Positions 22,523 to 34,669 are shown, counted from the first letter of the stretch. The stretch: DNA of 64,000 bases from Falciphora oryzae (GCA_000733355.1 JNVV01000002.1:62001-126000); one strand, 5' to 3'. A program made the numbers and translations. Notes: a model not told the origin generated them from the letters alone.

Positions 22523-24940
22523 GGCCATCCGTCATGGATGATGATGATGATGGGGCCCAGCAAAAAGGAGAGGCCGTATCGAACGAACGAACCGAACAGC
22601 CCGGTTCGGCCACACGGCAGACAGCCACCCACCCCTCGGCTTCGGCTCTTCACCGTGGTGTCTGTAATCCTCCCTTCTCTCCCCCCTCCACCTTTGGCGC
22701 AGGTACGGGATAGCCTAGCTCGTAGTTCTCACCGTCCCCTCCCACACCTCTCCGCTAGTCCCGCGCGACGAGAAGAAGAAAAAACAAAAGTGGCGGGATG
22801 AAGTGGGGGTGATTCGTCTTGTTAGCGTTGGCGCGAGGGAGAGAGAGAGATGATGTGATGGGCTCATCCCGAGAGGGGCCAAGGTGTGAAATCTCCCAGA
22901 CCGCCCCTTGATGAACTGTGGCCTTTTTTCCCAGGATGCTGGCAAGCCGGCCAGCCAGCCAACCATTCAGGCCCGGGATCTTGGGTTTTGGGGCTCGGGG
23001 GTGGAAAGATTGATTGTCAAGAGAACACATGAGCAGCGCCAAAACACCCAACAACCCACACACCGCCGGGGCCAGCCACTCCGCCTCCCCGGCTCGTCAG
23101 CATGTGACGTGCATGCGGCGTTGGGTATCTCGGTATCTCGTCTGTACCCCGGACCCGCCACTTTTACAAACTTTCTCTTCATTTTCCCCCGTTTGTAAGC
23201 ACATGATGCTTTGCCGTTGGGTGAGCAGGGCAGAGCAGATCAAAGCTTCCGTGGGGAAAAAAGCTGGGTGCTGTGCCGCCCACATGAACACGAGCCAGTG
23301 CGGGCCTGCCACTTGTGCAGCCACGTTGGAGCTTGCGGCTCGAAGCTGCCGCTGCGAAAGGACGTGGAGGTCATCGCCCGTGGGGGTGGCCGGATAAAAA
23401 AAAAAGCAAGGAAAAAAGAAGCCAAGTCAGCCAAGTCAGCGCCAGGCCACTGGTGCTTTCCTGTTGGCGTGGCTGTTTCTTTGGGTCGAAGGTTGAATCG
23501 AGCTGAACGTCGATGGCACAGTGCACATGGCCCCTCGACTTTGTGGATATCACGCAATCATCGCAAGACATGAACGAAATCCTAGCAAAACGATTCGCGG
23601 TTGGGATCCCTGCCATCTCATTGACTGCCTTTCCCCGAAATGGGTAGCATCGGGCTAGATGTTTCACGACCTAGCCTTGCCGCTCTTTTCCTCTTTCTTT
23701 TTTTGATTCTGGTTTGCTGCTCCCCGCCGCATTCGGCGGACCGACAAAAGGGTACGACTTTGGAGGGTGAGGGGAGCCTGCTCGCTGGCCAATCAGGTGT
23801 TTTCCTCCTTCTTTTTTGCTTGCTGCCATGCCTCCGGTCGCCTTTCCACGCTTCGCCTTCTCCGCGTCCTTGGAATAGCCCAGGCGGGGAGAGGAGAGAA
23901 AATCGACTTACCGACCACCGATCTTCAATGGATTGGATGGATCCCTCATCATCGAAGGAGAAAATCCACCACCCTTGGCAACCAAAAAAAGCCATGGAGC
24001 CCTCGGATCCTTACCGCAACAGGGACAAATGGCAGCACGCGCCGCGCCCTGCATGACCCAGTTTGTTGAAGGTTGGATAGGCTTTTCCGGAGAATCCTCA
24101 GGGAATCGCCTCCTTGGCGGGCGGTGATTCGCGTGGGAAACAGCACACGTGCCCGGCAGGGGTTATGGTATCAAATCTGTTGAAATGCCCTCTTTCTCTT
24201 TGAGCGCCAGAGCGATGCACCCTTGCCTTTTGCCGCAGTAGTGTACGTGCTTCATTTCTTCTTTATTTTTTTTTCTCGCGCATCGTTTACATTCTCGCGT
24301 GTCTGCTTGTTTAGCGGCAATTTGTCTAGTTTGATACGTGTTTTCCTTTCACCCCAAGTCCGCCGAATGGGTCGCTCCCCGGAGGGTCCGGCGCGCGCGG
24401 CTTGTTCCCCGGGTAGCCCCATCGTTCCCTTATCAACCGCTCGCGCGGGGGGACCGAGAGCTTGCCGCGCCGCCCTGGTCCTGTGGTAGTGGAGCTTTTC
24501 CTCCCCTCCACTCCTCTCTCTCTCCCTCTCCCCGTCCATTGCCTGTCTCGTGCATCCGGAAAGCTATGCTAGGTAGTGTGTGCTGGCCAGACCACCACCA
24601 CCACCGAAATCACACGCGTGTGGTGTGGTCTGTCTTCCTCTCCTCTCTCCACATGCATACCCCATCCTCCGCCCAAGCTGCGGATTACTCTATATATCGA
24701 AAGCAGCCGCTACTGCCCTCCCCCTCGGAGGGAGATCCGCCCTGCGATCTCGTTGGCCAGAGCTGCGTCTTGGTTCGCCTCGCCGAGGTGTGAACGGAGC
24801 CGCCGTGAGGGTAGCAGCGGGACAAGGGGCAATTTGGGCTGGTGGTGTGTGCGCGTTACGTCCGTGGGAAGACGGCCGCCCGTGGCAAGAGGCGTTTTAT
24901 GGCGCATAGCCGGGGAGTATTGCGAAGCGAGAAATGGTAA

Positions 24941-24961
24941 GTGGTGGTGGTGGTGGTGGTG
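24941..24961 (+). repeat. (GGT)n microsatellite
   Basis: About seven GGT triplets in the gene-free region; not part of a coding exon that I can support. Confidence 0.85.
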
Positions 24962-27718
24962 TGCAGCACGCTGCCAGCCAGACCCATCCATGTCTGCCAT
25001 CCCATCCCATCCTCGCTCAACATACGCGCAGGAAAACCCGCGGTTCTCCCAGATTGGTGATATCTGGTTTTCTTTTGCGTAGCGTTTCCACACAACCACC
25101 AGGTCTAGTTTTGGGGAAAGAGGCAGGGCCAAGCTAAGGAGGAGGGCAGGGGTTTGTGGTTGGGCGGACGGACGGTGGCGCCGAGTTGCCTGGCCTTCCT
25201 CTCCTCTTTCGTCTTCCCTCCTTTCTCTCACCCTCCCCCAACACCACAACATGCCCAATCCGGTCGCTGCATGAACGTTTCCCGTTCGTTTGAAACGGCA
25301 ATTGTCACCCGCAGATGCTGTGCGGTGACCCTCGCCAAAACTTGCACGTGGTAATGACGGTGTGAGGGATACCATGGTTTGTTTCCACGCCTGAGGCTCG
25401 CATCTTTTTGTTGGGGCACACACACTCTCTCTCACACATACACTGGATGACAGCTCTCATTTCTTTCCATGACCCCGTTCCCACCCACCCCCTTCCCCCT
25501 AGTGGTCAAAAGGCGAAGGCCCGTGACGCATCCCGTCTTCTCGGAACGGACGCGCCGGAACAGACACCGGCTCGGGAGGGTAGCGGTAGCGGTCTGCTAC
25601 GTAAACACCGAGACGGTGCACCAGAGCCCGCATCAACTAGGCGAGCCGTGCACATGCCGGTGTCGCCGTTATGGGTGGGTGGTTTGAGGGGTAAGGCAGT
25701 TTGGCAACAAAGATGGACAAATACGCAGATAAATGAAGAACGTGACAGATCACGGTTCACTTACGTAGGTGGTCGACACCAGGAACTGGGACAGAAGCTT
25801 ATTCGAGGACGACCGGATCCGGCTGCGCAGATTGCAGCCTGCCTCTACTGCAGGATGATAACATGGACGAACAGACATACCATCATCGACGGCACTCATC
25901 CATCAGCTGCGATACAGTGTCGATTTCTGTTGATAAACATGCAGACAGATCTGCGAGAGGTTTCCGCCCATCTGGTAATTGGCGGGGCTTTGGAAACTCC
26001 AACAGAGACCAAATCGAGGCTTGCTTGAAAGAGGATAAAAAGAAACAAGTGGGCAGGAATGGTCTGGTCTGGTCTGCTGGGTGGACGGAAAATGCCTCTT
26101 CTGTTGTTGTGCGTTGTCTCGAGGCGTGTGTAGGTTGGGACCACGCAGGAGACAACAGGCAAGTCGAGTCGCTAGGTGCGTGCTCGACGCAGACGCTTGC
26201 TCCTCGCAGGAAGAAGGCCTGCCTGCCCCTCCCACCGCAAATCCTCCTCGTCCGCTCACCGGGCTCCTTGTGCATAGACGACCCCATCTTTGGCTCGACG
26301 AACCAGGAAGCCCGAAAACCTATTTAACCTGCGAGAGGTCTGCTGAACGGGAGCTTATCTCGAGCATGGGTGGATGGCTACGCGCCGCTTGTCGAGGAGG
26401 GGAAAAGAGACAAAGGAAGGGGAGGAGTGAGGGCGCCAGCCGAAGTTTTTTTTTTCTTTCCCTTTCCCCCTTCGCTCGTACTCGCGTTCATTCCCAAACA
26501 GCCGCCTCCATCACCACTCACCACCACTTTACCACCACCACCCACCACGCACCCACCCCTTTGTGCATATGGTATCAACGCAGGAGCTTTTGGTCCGGTA
26601 TGAACACTGATAGCAAGAGCAAGAGGAAGGGAAATAACCACGATAGCGACAAATTTCAAAAAAACCAGTGGCCCGTAAGGTGCAGGATGCAATATTACCC
26701 TCCGGTCGTATCGCACGGATTTTAGACGCAACATTTAGAGATTTGCCGCGAAAGCGGTCTTTGATCCATCACCCTTTTGGGACCAGGCCCGCGATTGGAT
26801 GCGTTCAGCGAAACGAAAATGCTTCTTTCGCCGACGGATCCTTGTTTTTACACACTGGGCTTGCTGAGGGGTGATGGTGGTGGTGGTGTGCGCATCAAGC
26901 AACTTTCTCAACTGAGCTGCATCGAGTGAGAAGGGAGAACCTTGCTGCCACACACAGTGCAGTCGGCGGGCTGGGAAGTAGCCTGGTACAAACTGTCGGT
27001 GCTGGCGGGAGGCCTGCCGTTGCGCCTGCTGATATCTTTTGGCTGGCATCAAAGAACGGGTGCTTTGAACGCTCGCTCTTCTGCAAGAAAACCGAGAGGG
27101 AAAAAGACAGAGAGAAAAGCAAAACAAAAGAAGAAAAGCGTCGCATTCTACCCGGCCGACATTCAGGATGGACGCGGCATTTGGCAGCCGACGGCGCCTG
27201 CAGCGCCTGTCTGGGCGCGCCGGCAAAAGAGATCAATTATCACTTTGGTTTTTTTTTTTTCCCTGACTTTTGGTGCAGTGATGCATCCAGTTGGGTCGCA
27301 TTTCCATCCTGTTTGGGCCTCGTGCGTGCGGGTGGTCCCAACGTGCGAGGGAGGCAGCACTGCAGTCTCACGCACACGCACACACCAGACGCTGCTCAGG
27401 CTCAGGCGCAGGTGCAGGCAGACAGGCAGGCTCTCTCTCACACTCTCGGCCGTGTGTGGAGCAATGCAGGGCGAGCCTCTGGTTGGTGACGAGGAGAAAA
27501 TAAGACCTTCGCCGGCGGGGGAAACAAAAAAAAAAGCATGCAAGCACCAAGCACAGGTGGGGCGCCGAGTAAAAAAAAAAAATCTCACAGACCAAAACCG
27601 CCATGTGGGTGGGGCCCTCCTCCCATCCTGCGCCCGCCGCTGGGCCAGCCAACCCCGTCGGGAGAGTGAGCACGGCCTTTCCCTCCCACCACGCAGCCCT
27701 GCCGGACGGTCAACCCCT

Positions 27719-27750
27719 GGGGCCTGGGGCCTGGGGCCTGGGCTGGGCGG
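27719..27750 (+). repeat. GGGGCCT minisatellite with G-runs
   Basis: Three GGGGCCT units are followed by GGGCTGGGCGG, so five G-runs of three or four bases lie within about 32 nt. Confidence 0.85.
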
Positions 27751-27825
27751 CGCATGCATGCAAAGGCAGCAGCATGGAGCAGCAAGAAGCTCCTTGCTGA
27801 TCGTTCGGTTATGTGCTGTCTGTTC

Positions 27826-27846
27826 TTTTTTTTTTTTTTTTTTTTT
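27826..27846. repeat. Poly(T) tract, 21 nt
   Basis: Twenty-one consecutive T in non-coding sequence, 2 kb upstream of the RNA-binding protein gene. Confidence 0.9.
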
Positions 27847-28846
27847 GGTTTGCTGTGGGTGGTGGTCGAACGAGGGAAAGAAGTTAGCTAAAGAGGCAGT
27901 GCAGTGCAGCGTTGTCCTTTGTCTGCGTCTGGGCTGCTCTTTGGCTTGGATGGGGCCCCGCTCTTTGCATCCGACCCCATCTGCCCATCGATCTGCTTGC
28001 CCTCCGTTTTTTTTCTATTCCTCTGAGCCAAACGTCTAGACCTTTAGAGCTTGGCCAAACGCCGGCCCAGCGGTCGCGCACCTTTGTCGCCGCAAAACCT
28101 ACCTAAAGCATCGCTTGTGTGCGCGGGTAATCCACTCCATCATCCGCGGCGCGGCGCATCTCCTCTTGCAGTGGCACCGTGCCTGTGCCCTTTATTTTTA
28201 AAAGTTGAGTTCGAGGGGCAGGTGGTGCGAGGATGCCTGGCGTCGGGTCCCAGAGTCATTGTTGCAGGTGGACCTCGAACACCACCACCACCACCTTTGT
28301 TTGCCGTCAGTCAACCTCGAGGGGGAATTTAGATTTTGCGACGGGAATGTAGAGGCCTGTCCTTGGCCGTCTGCGCTGCGTGCCCCTATGCTCTCCTGTC
28401 TCCCCAAATCAAAGCAGTGAGATGCGTTCCGGGCCTCCCATCTCACTCACTCTATCTATGCGCTCGCTGCAGGGCCGCGGCGCGACTGGACAACCAATTC
28501 AGCACCCCTCGCTTGGCTTGGTCGCGTCTGGTGCGTCGTGTTGCGGTGCGCGCGCATGCTGCTGGGCTGCGGGCTGTTTCCCACGGGTGCAAGCAAATAG
28601 GCTTCCGGCTGTTGTGGGAGGCCGATGTGATGGCTGGTACCTGGCGCAAAGTACACGCCCTGGATGACCGTGTGGTCGCGTAAACGTAAGCTCGATACGG
28701 CGCTACCTGCGTAGGCTGGCTCGCCATGTACCGAACGGTTCTGGTACCGTCTTGGTGCCGACGGGCCCCGCCGGTTTAGGTAGTTGTTGGCGCGCGCGCT
28801 CGCTCGCCCACACACCCAAAGTCCTGACACTCCCGCTCGCGCGCAG

Positions 28847-28873
28847 CACACACACACACACACACACACACAC
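28847..28873 (+). repeat. (CA)13 microsatellite
   Basis: Thirteen CA dinucleotides about 1 kb upstream of the RNA-binding protein gene. Confidence 0.9.
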
Positions 28874-29822
28874 CACGCCCGCACCGCACCGCACCCACAC
28901 CACCGAGCATCAACCAATGTGCCTGTCCTTGACAATTGTGACATTGCCCGGCCGCCCTGCCGACAGGCCCCTAGCCTCGAGGATTGATTGACTACCGCCG
29001 CAGCGAGGTACATACCGCCCGGCCCTGCCTCTGCTAGGTACCTTGCGAGCGACTGGAGACTGGAGCCCAGAGACGAGGATCCCGCTGTCTCCCATTCGCT
29101 TCCCCATTCCACGGCTCGACTCCGCTGGGGAGACGACGAAACACCAGAAACACTACATCCTCGCTCCCTGGCCCGACTCTCTGCCCGCTCATGCCTGCCT
29201 GACCTCAACCCATCTCGTCACCCAAAACCTGCGACAAACCGCCATCTTTCCACACAAACCAAGGCGATCCATCCTCCCCCTCCTCCCACCCCAAATCCAT
29301 ATCTTACCCCCCTCGACACTTTTTTTTATTTTTTTTTTTTAGTGTGATTATTTTAAATCATTTTGCATCCGTCACTTTTTTTTTTCTTTTTTCCCCCGTC
29401 CGCTTTCTATTTGTTATACAGAGTAATTTTCTCCCCTCCGCCGCATACCTGCATTCCTTGCCCGCGTCGCTTTTGTCGTGCCTGGAAACCCGTGCCGACG
29501 CCCTTGAGGGAGCAACAGAAAGATCGCCCCAGCTATTAACCCGCTGCCGACCATTGTGTCTGGACCTTTTGTCTTGGCCGAGTCAAAGACGCCGCATCGC
29601 ATTCGCGCGCGCGCGGCCGCTACCCTCGACCCCATCTCTCCACTTTCGTCCCGTTCGCCCACCTTGACTTGGGTACTGGCACCTGCCCCCGAATACTGGG
29701 GTTCGGGTACTTTCTCTTGTCCAGACCACCACCTGGCAGGCGCGATCGTCATCGCTTGTCCCTCCCCTCCTATCACAGCGCATCGCCTCGAGCAACAGCA
29801 ACCAAAAAGAAAATACGGCTGC

Positions 29823-31673
29823 ATGCACTGCAAACCAGCACCTGGCATGACCCCAGATCTAAGGACTGCCACGAGCGCGTCTTCGGCCGCCGTCTCCCCC
29901 GGCCCTGCGCCACCGCCGCCCTCGTCGTCGTCGTCCGCGCCGGCAGCAACAGCATCAGCAACAGTGACACCATCATCGCTCGCGTATCCGCCCGGCACCA
30001 AGCCTTTGCGCGCAAGCCCTCCCACGACCGCCGGCGCGCCAAAGAATGCGATGGCTGCCTCTCCCTTCCTCCCGCAGCCGCCCTCCTTCAGGCCGAGCGT
30101 GACGACCCAATCCGCCTTCGCGCCCCTGTCCGCCACCACCCCGATCCACAACCCCTTCGATCGCGACCCGTCGCTCGCCGTCGGCGCGCCCTTCGGCCTC
30201 GCCGCCCCCATGACCACCACCTCGCTCCTCATCAGGCGGCTCCCGCTCAACACCTCGGAGGAGTCGATGCGCCTGATGCTCGTCTTCTCCAAGGACCTCG
30301 TCGACGTCCAGGTCCTGCCCGCCGAGCAGTCTGAGGACGCCGGATTCCGATGCGCCGTCGTCAAGTTCAAGTCCTTTGCCGGCGCGCAGGAGGCCAAGAA
30401 GATGCTGGACGGCAAGCCTAACATTTCCAACGACGCCGAGATGATTGTCGAGATTGTCGGCGGCAGCCCACCGCCCGCCAACGGTAGGCGGTACGCGACC
30501 GGCGCAGAGGCTGCCGCGCCCGCGTCCACAGCCTCGTCGACCACTTCGTCGGCCACCTCGTCGCGCCAGCCGTCGCGCTTCAACGGCGGCGGCTTCTCGT
30601 CGATCGAGGCCATGTCGCCGCCCATGAATGCGTCGTACGCAAGCGATCTGTCGGCGTCCGAGACCAGCAGCCACTTCCAGAGCATATTCTCGCCGCAGTC
30701 GCCGATTGGCAACCACCTGACGGATCGTTCGCGCGTTTCCGGCAAGACCCTGATCAAAGACGCTGCCGATGACGATGAGACGGGCGAGCTGCTCAAGGAC
30801 CCCGTCGCCTATGCCGAGAACGGCGCCATGGGCTCCCAGTCGCGCCGTGCCACCCAGGCTCAGATCCCGCCCATCTCGCGCATGGCTGGACTGTCGCTGA
30901 ACACCAACGGCCACTCTATGGTGCCGTATGGACCCTCGCCCATAGGACCCATGTCGGCGCATCCGGCAGCGAGTAGCGCTATGTCTCCCATGACGGGCAC
31001 GACACCGCACCCTGGATACATGTCGGCGCATCCGGGATTTCCGCGCCACACCTTCCCGCCCGTCAACCCGGCGGACCAGAACCCGCCTTGCAACACGCTC
31101 TACGTCGGGAACCTGCCCATCGACACGTCCGAGGAAGAGCTCAAAGCAACCTTCTCCAAGCAGAGAGGATACAAGCGCCTGTGCTTCCGCACCAAGCAGA
31201 ACGGACCCATGTGCTTCGTCGAGTTTGAGGACGTCTCGTTTGCGACCAAGGCGCTGCACGACCTGTACGGCCACATGCTGCACAACAGCGTCAAGGGTGG
31301 AATCCGCCTCAGCTTCTCCAAGAACCCTCTCGGCGTGCGCTCGGGTCAGAACCCGACCCAGGGCACTAACGGCGCGAGCCAGCTGTCTTCCATGAACGGC
31401 ATCATGGCTGGCCCTGGCGGCGGCTTTCCTGCGACCAGCGGGCCCCCACCGGGACTTGCGGCACCCCCGGGACTGGGCGGCATGAGCAGCCATCGTTCGG
31501 CCTACGTACCTTCGACGTCGGCGACAAGCAACGGGGCTGGCTCGGCGTTTGCGCCACCCACCAACCCGTGGAACACCCCCATGTACGGCAGCACCATGAC
31601 TGCCGGTGGGCCGGCCCCGGTGGCCGCCAACGGTGGCGGAAACGGCTTCCCCTCCTTCATGATGGGACGATAA
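29823..31673 (+). CDS. scw1: Two-RRM RNA-binding protein, Scw1/Whi3 type
   Basis: Scw1 (fission yeast) and Whi3 (budding yeast) bind mRNAs and control cell-wall integrity, cell size and commitment to division. The frame gives 616 residues from ATG 29823; the next ATG, 29847, has a better context (G at -3) and would give 608. RRM1 spans about residues 131-212 (SLLIRRLPLNTSEESM, then VVKFKSFAGAQEAKKML). RRM2 spans about 424-504 (NTLYVGNLPIDTSEEELKAT, then GPMCFVEFEDVSFATKALH) and is followed by the family tail SFSKNPLGVRSGQ. Flanking regions are Ser/Pro/Ala-rich and Gly/Pro-rich, with no polyQ tract of the sort that drives Whi3 assembly in some yeasts. The frame upstream of 29823 is open but has no ATG. 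No intron is evident. Extremely long gene-free flanks surround it. Confidence 0.87.
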   Translation: MHCKPAPGMTPDLRTATSASSAAVSPGPAPPPPSSSSSAPAATASATVTPSSLAYPPGTKPLRASPPTTAGAPKNAMAASPFLPQPPSFRPSVTTQSAFAPLSATTPIHNPFDRDPSLAVGAPFGLAAPMTTTSLLIRRLPLNTSEESMRLMLVFSKDLVDVQVLPAEQSEDAGFRCAVVKFKSFAGAQEAKKMLDGKPNISNDAEMIVEIVGGSPPPANGRRYATGAEAAAPASTASSTTSSATSSRQPSRFNGGGFSSIEAMSPPMNASYASDLSASETSSHFQSIFSPQSPIGNHLTDRSRVSGKTLIKDAADDDETGELLKDPVAYAENGAMGSQSRRATQAQIPPISRMAGLSLNTNGHSMVPYGPSPIGPMSAHPAASSAMSPMTGTTPHPGYMSAHPGFPRHTFPPVNPADQNPPCNTLYVGNLPIDTSEEELKATFSKQRGYKRLCFRTKQNGPMCFVEFEDVSFATKALHDLYGHMLHNSVKGGIRLSFSKNPLGVRSGQNPTQGTNGASQLSSMNGIMAGPGGGFPATSGPPPGLAAPPGLGGMSSHRSAYVPSTSATSNGAGSAFAPPTNPWNTPMYGSTMTAGGPAPVAANGGGNGFPSFMMGR

Positions 31674-33558
31674 CGCGCCGTTTGCTCCTGTGGAGCCGAG
31701 CACCGCTTCGGCGGCAGTGTCGGCTTGTTGGTTTACTGATCACCAACGCTTCGTGTTTCGGCCCAGTGCCATCACCTTTCTGTCGCCACCTGCGGGACGT
31801 TCACTCGCGCATCACACCATATTCGATTCGGTTGACGGCGAGCTCGGCTGGTATCCTCCCGCTTGTTTTTTTTTTTTTTTGTCTCCCCTTGCCCAGCGAA
31901 CAAGGTCGATCATTCTAGCATCCTCGCCGTTGCTCATGCGCTCGGTTTAGTGTTCTTACATGCATTCGGCCTTGCATGGCACCCGCAGCTACCCACCATC
32001 CACACCAGCTGGCCAGGGTTTCATTCATTCTGTTTGCCATTGTGTTTTCCTTTTTACTCTTTAGGGTCTTGTTTTTCTACCATTTTTTTTTTTTTTTTTT
32101 GGTTCACACCTTGCAGCAACGGCGAAGCACGATACGGCTCATAACATGATTCCCCCCATTGGCGATGTTTCGTTTTCGGGATGGAGTTCCGGCAGGGTCA
32201 AGGGGTGGATTTTGATCTCCCCTGGTTTATCATTTCGTTTTTCTTTCTCCTTTCATCACACCTATCATCATCATTTTTACCGGCCCTTTGATCTTTTGCG
32301 TACTCCCCATTGACAGGCGTTTTGTTCATTTCGACAAGCACAACAATCCCATGGTGTCACTGGCGTTGCGCGTATCTCTTGGGTCGTTTTTAGGGGGGCA
32401 GCCTTTGCGTGTTCCTCTGGGACGTCGCACAAACTCGCAGCAAACACGTCTCACTGACGCACGCGAGCATTGGTCCTCGGCCGACCTGGCGTTTCCGCAT
32501 CCCCGCCCAGGTATCTTCTGGGTCGCTGGGTTTCTGTGGCGACGGATTCGTTCGAGGCGCCCGCCCCTATCTACGGTGTTGGGTGAAAGCCCGCTTCCGC
32601 CGACGCCTCCTCGGCCAACCCACGATTCTGCCCTGAGGCAAACACCTTGAATCACGAAACACATGTTGTCAAAAAGCGAGAAGAGAAAATGGGCTATTGT
32701 TGGGCTGAAGACATGGGGTTTATTTGCTTTTGCACCCTCGGACAAGCATAATCATCATGACCACCATCGCCGGAACGGAAGGGAAAACGGACACAAAACA
32801 AAACCTCGGGAAGGCAGCATTGGGTTCTTGCGCAAAGCACACAACTGCGCTTTGCCGCCCCTGATAGCATTTACTTTTTTCGACTGTAACGACAAACCAC
32901 GGAAGGAAAATAAAAAGAAAAAAGAAAAAAAAAAGTTGGAGAGAGATGGGGAGAGAAAAGAAAAGATATTGAGAGGGGACCTTATCCGGCAAGGCGCCTC
33001 TACTTTCATCTTTGGGAGTTCTCGCACGGTTTGGTTTTGGCTTCTAAGCATCATGCGCAACGGGAGGGTTTTATCTGTCAGCCGGACCAAAGGGTAACTT
33101 TCGGGTTTTTGCACAGCGGGGGGGTTTTTAGCATGGTCTCTTTTTTCTTTCCTGGTTGTGTTTTTCCTATCTTATACTGTTCTGCATTGGAGAAATTGCA
33201 CGATATGCAGGCGAGTGGATTATGGGTTGATGGGCGGCGGTGCCTTCGTCAACCTCGTGCTTGGGGCGACGGCACGGGAGGCAGGTCTGGTCGGCGAGAT
33301 TTGCATGGAGAGGCTTCAAGCTCTCTCTGCTAAGCCACGCACTCAGCCTGCCTCTTTCTGTCACCACCCACTACTACACTCGGTATCCCACAACTCTTTG
33401 TTAGGTGTTTCTGGGACACGACATGTCATATTACTTACCCCGGGAAGCATGGTGTTGCTTGAGGTTGTTGTTTTTTTACGGTCTTTTGTTTGTCTCTTAT
33501 TTACTTATCTCTTAACCATTCTGCCCACTGTCGTTCCCTCGTACTGAATCCTTCTTGC

Positions 33559-33582
33559 TTTTTTTTTTTTTTTTTTTTTTTT
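33559..33582. repeat. Poly(T) tract, 24 nt
   Basis: Twenty-four consecutive T, followed within 100 nt by two more T8-T9 runs separated by a repeated CTGTTTC-containing unit. Confidence 0.9.
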
Positions 33583-33916
33583 GGTTTATCAATACTGCTA
33601 TACTTGGCTACAAGGGGCTAAGGTGCTTTTTTTGTTTTGTCTTTTTTTTCTGTTTCGTCTTTTTTTTTTCTGTTTCCGTCTCGGTCTTATCGGAAGGGGG
33701 ACCGGAAAGGCGTTGTTTTGATATGCTTTTCTTGCCCTACTGACTTCTTCCTCCTCCTTTTTGCCTACCGCGGGACAGTGTTGCAAGGATTAAACCGTTA
33801 AAAGAGTGCCGAGATAAAGGGAACATGGACAGGATTCTTTGTTCCCCCTTTTTTTTTACCGTTGCTTGTATGAGAATGGGAAAAGAAATGTGCTTTGGTG
33901 GTCCGTCCGATGGAGT

Positions 33917-33953
33917 GCGTGTGTGTGTGTGGGTGGGTGGGTGGGCGGGCGGG
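33917..33953 (+). repeat. (GT)7 followed by six G3 runs
   Basis: A GT dinucleotide run leads directly into six consecutive GGG tracts separated by single T or C bases (33931-33953). Single-base loops make this a strong candidate for a G-quadruplex. Confidence 0.88.
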
Positions 33954-34274
33954 TGTTGGTGTGTCATCTGGGCCAAACTGGCGGTGATATGCAGTGACTA
34001 ACCGACCTCAATTTGCCCATCTTTTCCACTAGCCTCAGGAACCATCCATGGATGTTTCTCTTTTACCCCTCGACACTTTGGAACCCCCGAGACCGTGTGA
34101 GATGGCGCAGGGATCATGCGTGGGACGGACGGGTAGATTCGGACGGACTGGCTGGGGGGATGGTACGGAAGGGGTACATACCTAGATACAAAGACATGAC
34201 GACTTGCCGTTTTGCATGTATATCAATGTTATGTATAAGGGCGGCGCAGTTGTGATATCATCCTCGTGATGCAG

Positions 34275-34347
34275 AAAAAAAAAAAAAAAAAGCAAGGGAA
34301 AAAAGATGGTGACCGAATTCCTTGCTCTTTTTTTTTTTTTTTTTTTT
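34275..34347. repeat. Inverted repeat with A17 and T20 arms
   Basis: The left arm is A17 plus GCAAGG (34275-34297). The right arm is CCTTGC, then T, C and T20 (34320-34347). The arms can pair over about 23 bp with one interruption, leaving a 22-nt loop. The exact GCAAGG/CCTTGC match makes a chance pairing of two homopolymers less likely. Confidence 0.85.
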
Positions 34348-34669
34348 CTCGTAACCCACGCTGATTCGCGGCTTGTCCCGCGCGCTAGCCGCTGGCAAAC
34401 AGGGGAATCTCACCCGGAGGGGTGGTGGTGGGCTGACGGCAGCCCGGTGGGTGATTGGGGATGGATGATCAGACGCCCGGCTAGCGAGGGAGGGAGGGAT
34501 GGAGGGTTGGGCATCGGGCGTTCTAGGCCGCACCGCGCCGCAGCCGTTTTTTATGTGTGTGTGTGCGTACGTGCTGATCATTTGGGGGAGGCAGTGGGCG
34601 GGTACCTTGAACTAGCCATACACAGCAGGTGGTGGTGGTAATAGCTTTTTCTTCCACGGACGGGACATT

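Larger units (their letters stand above)
18053..29822. other. 11.8-kb stretch without a recognisable gene
   Basis: No frame in this stretch shows a domain motif, a signal peptide plus family sequence, or joined exons like those elsewhere in the window. Open frames here begin mostly at non-ATG codons and are rich in Trp, Cys, Arg and homopolymer-encoded runs. The sequence instead contains homopolymer tracts (A15 at 20941, A25 at 21293, T16 at 21802, T21 at 27826), microsatellites, G-run repeats and alternating purine- and pyrimidine-rich blocks. The last 500 nt before 29823 are strongly C/T-rich with T tracts, as in promoter or leader regions of fungal genes. The most economical reading is regulatory and untranslated sequence for the RNA-binding protein gene, possibly with non-coding transcripts. 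Confidence 0.55.

Noticed and set aside
26942..28039. 365-codon + strand frame in the upstream desert
   Set aside because: It is held open across T and A tracts (Phe and Lys runs) and the GGGGCCT repeat, with a random-looking composition rich in Trp, Cys and Ser.
29414..31703. Two long - strand open frames (460 and 576 codons) opposite the RNA-binding protein gene
   Set aside because: The + strand has two clear RRMs; the antisense products are His/Arg/Gly-rich with no domain.
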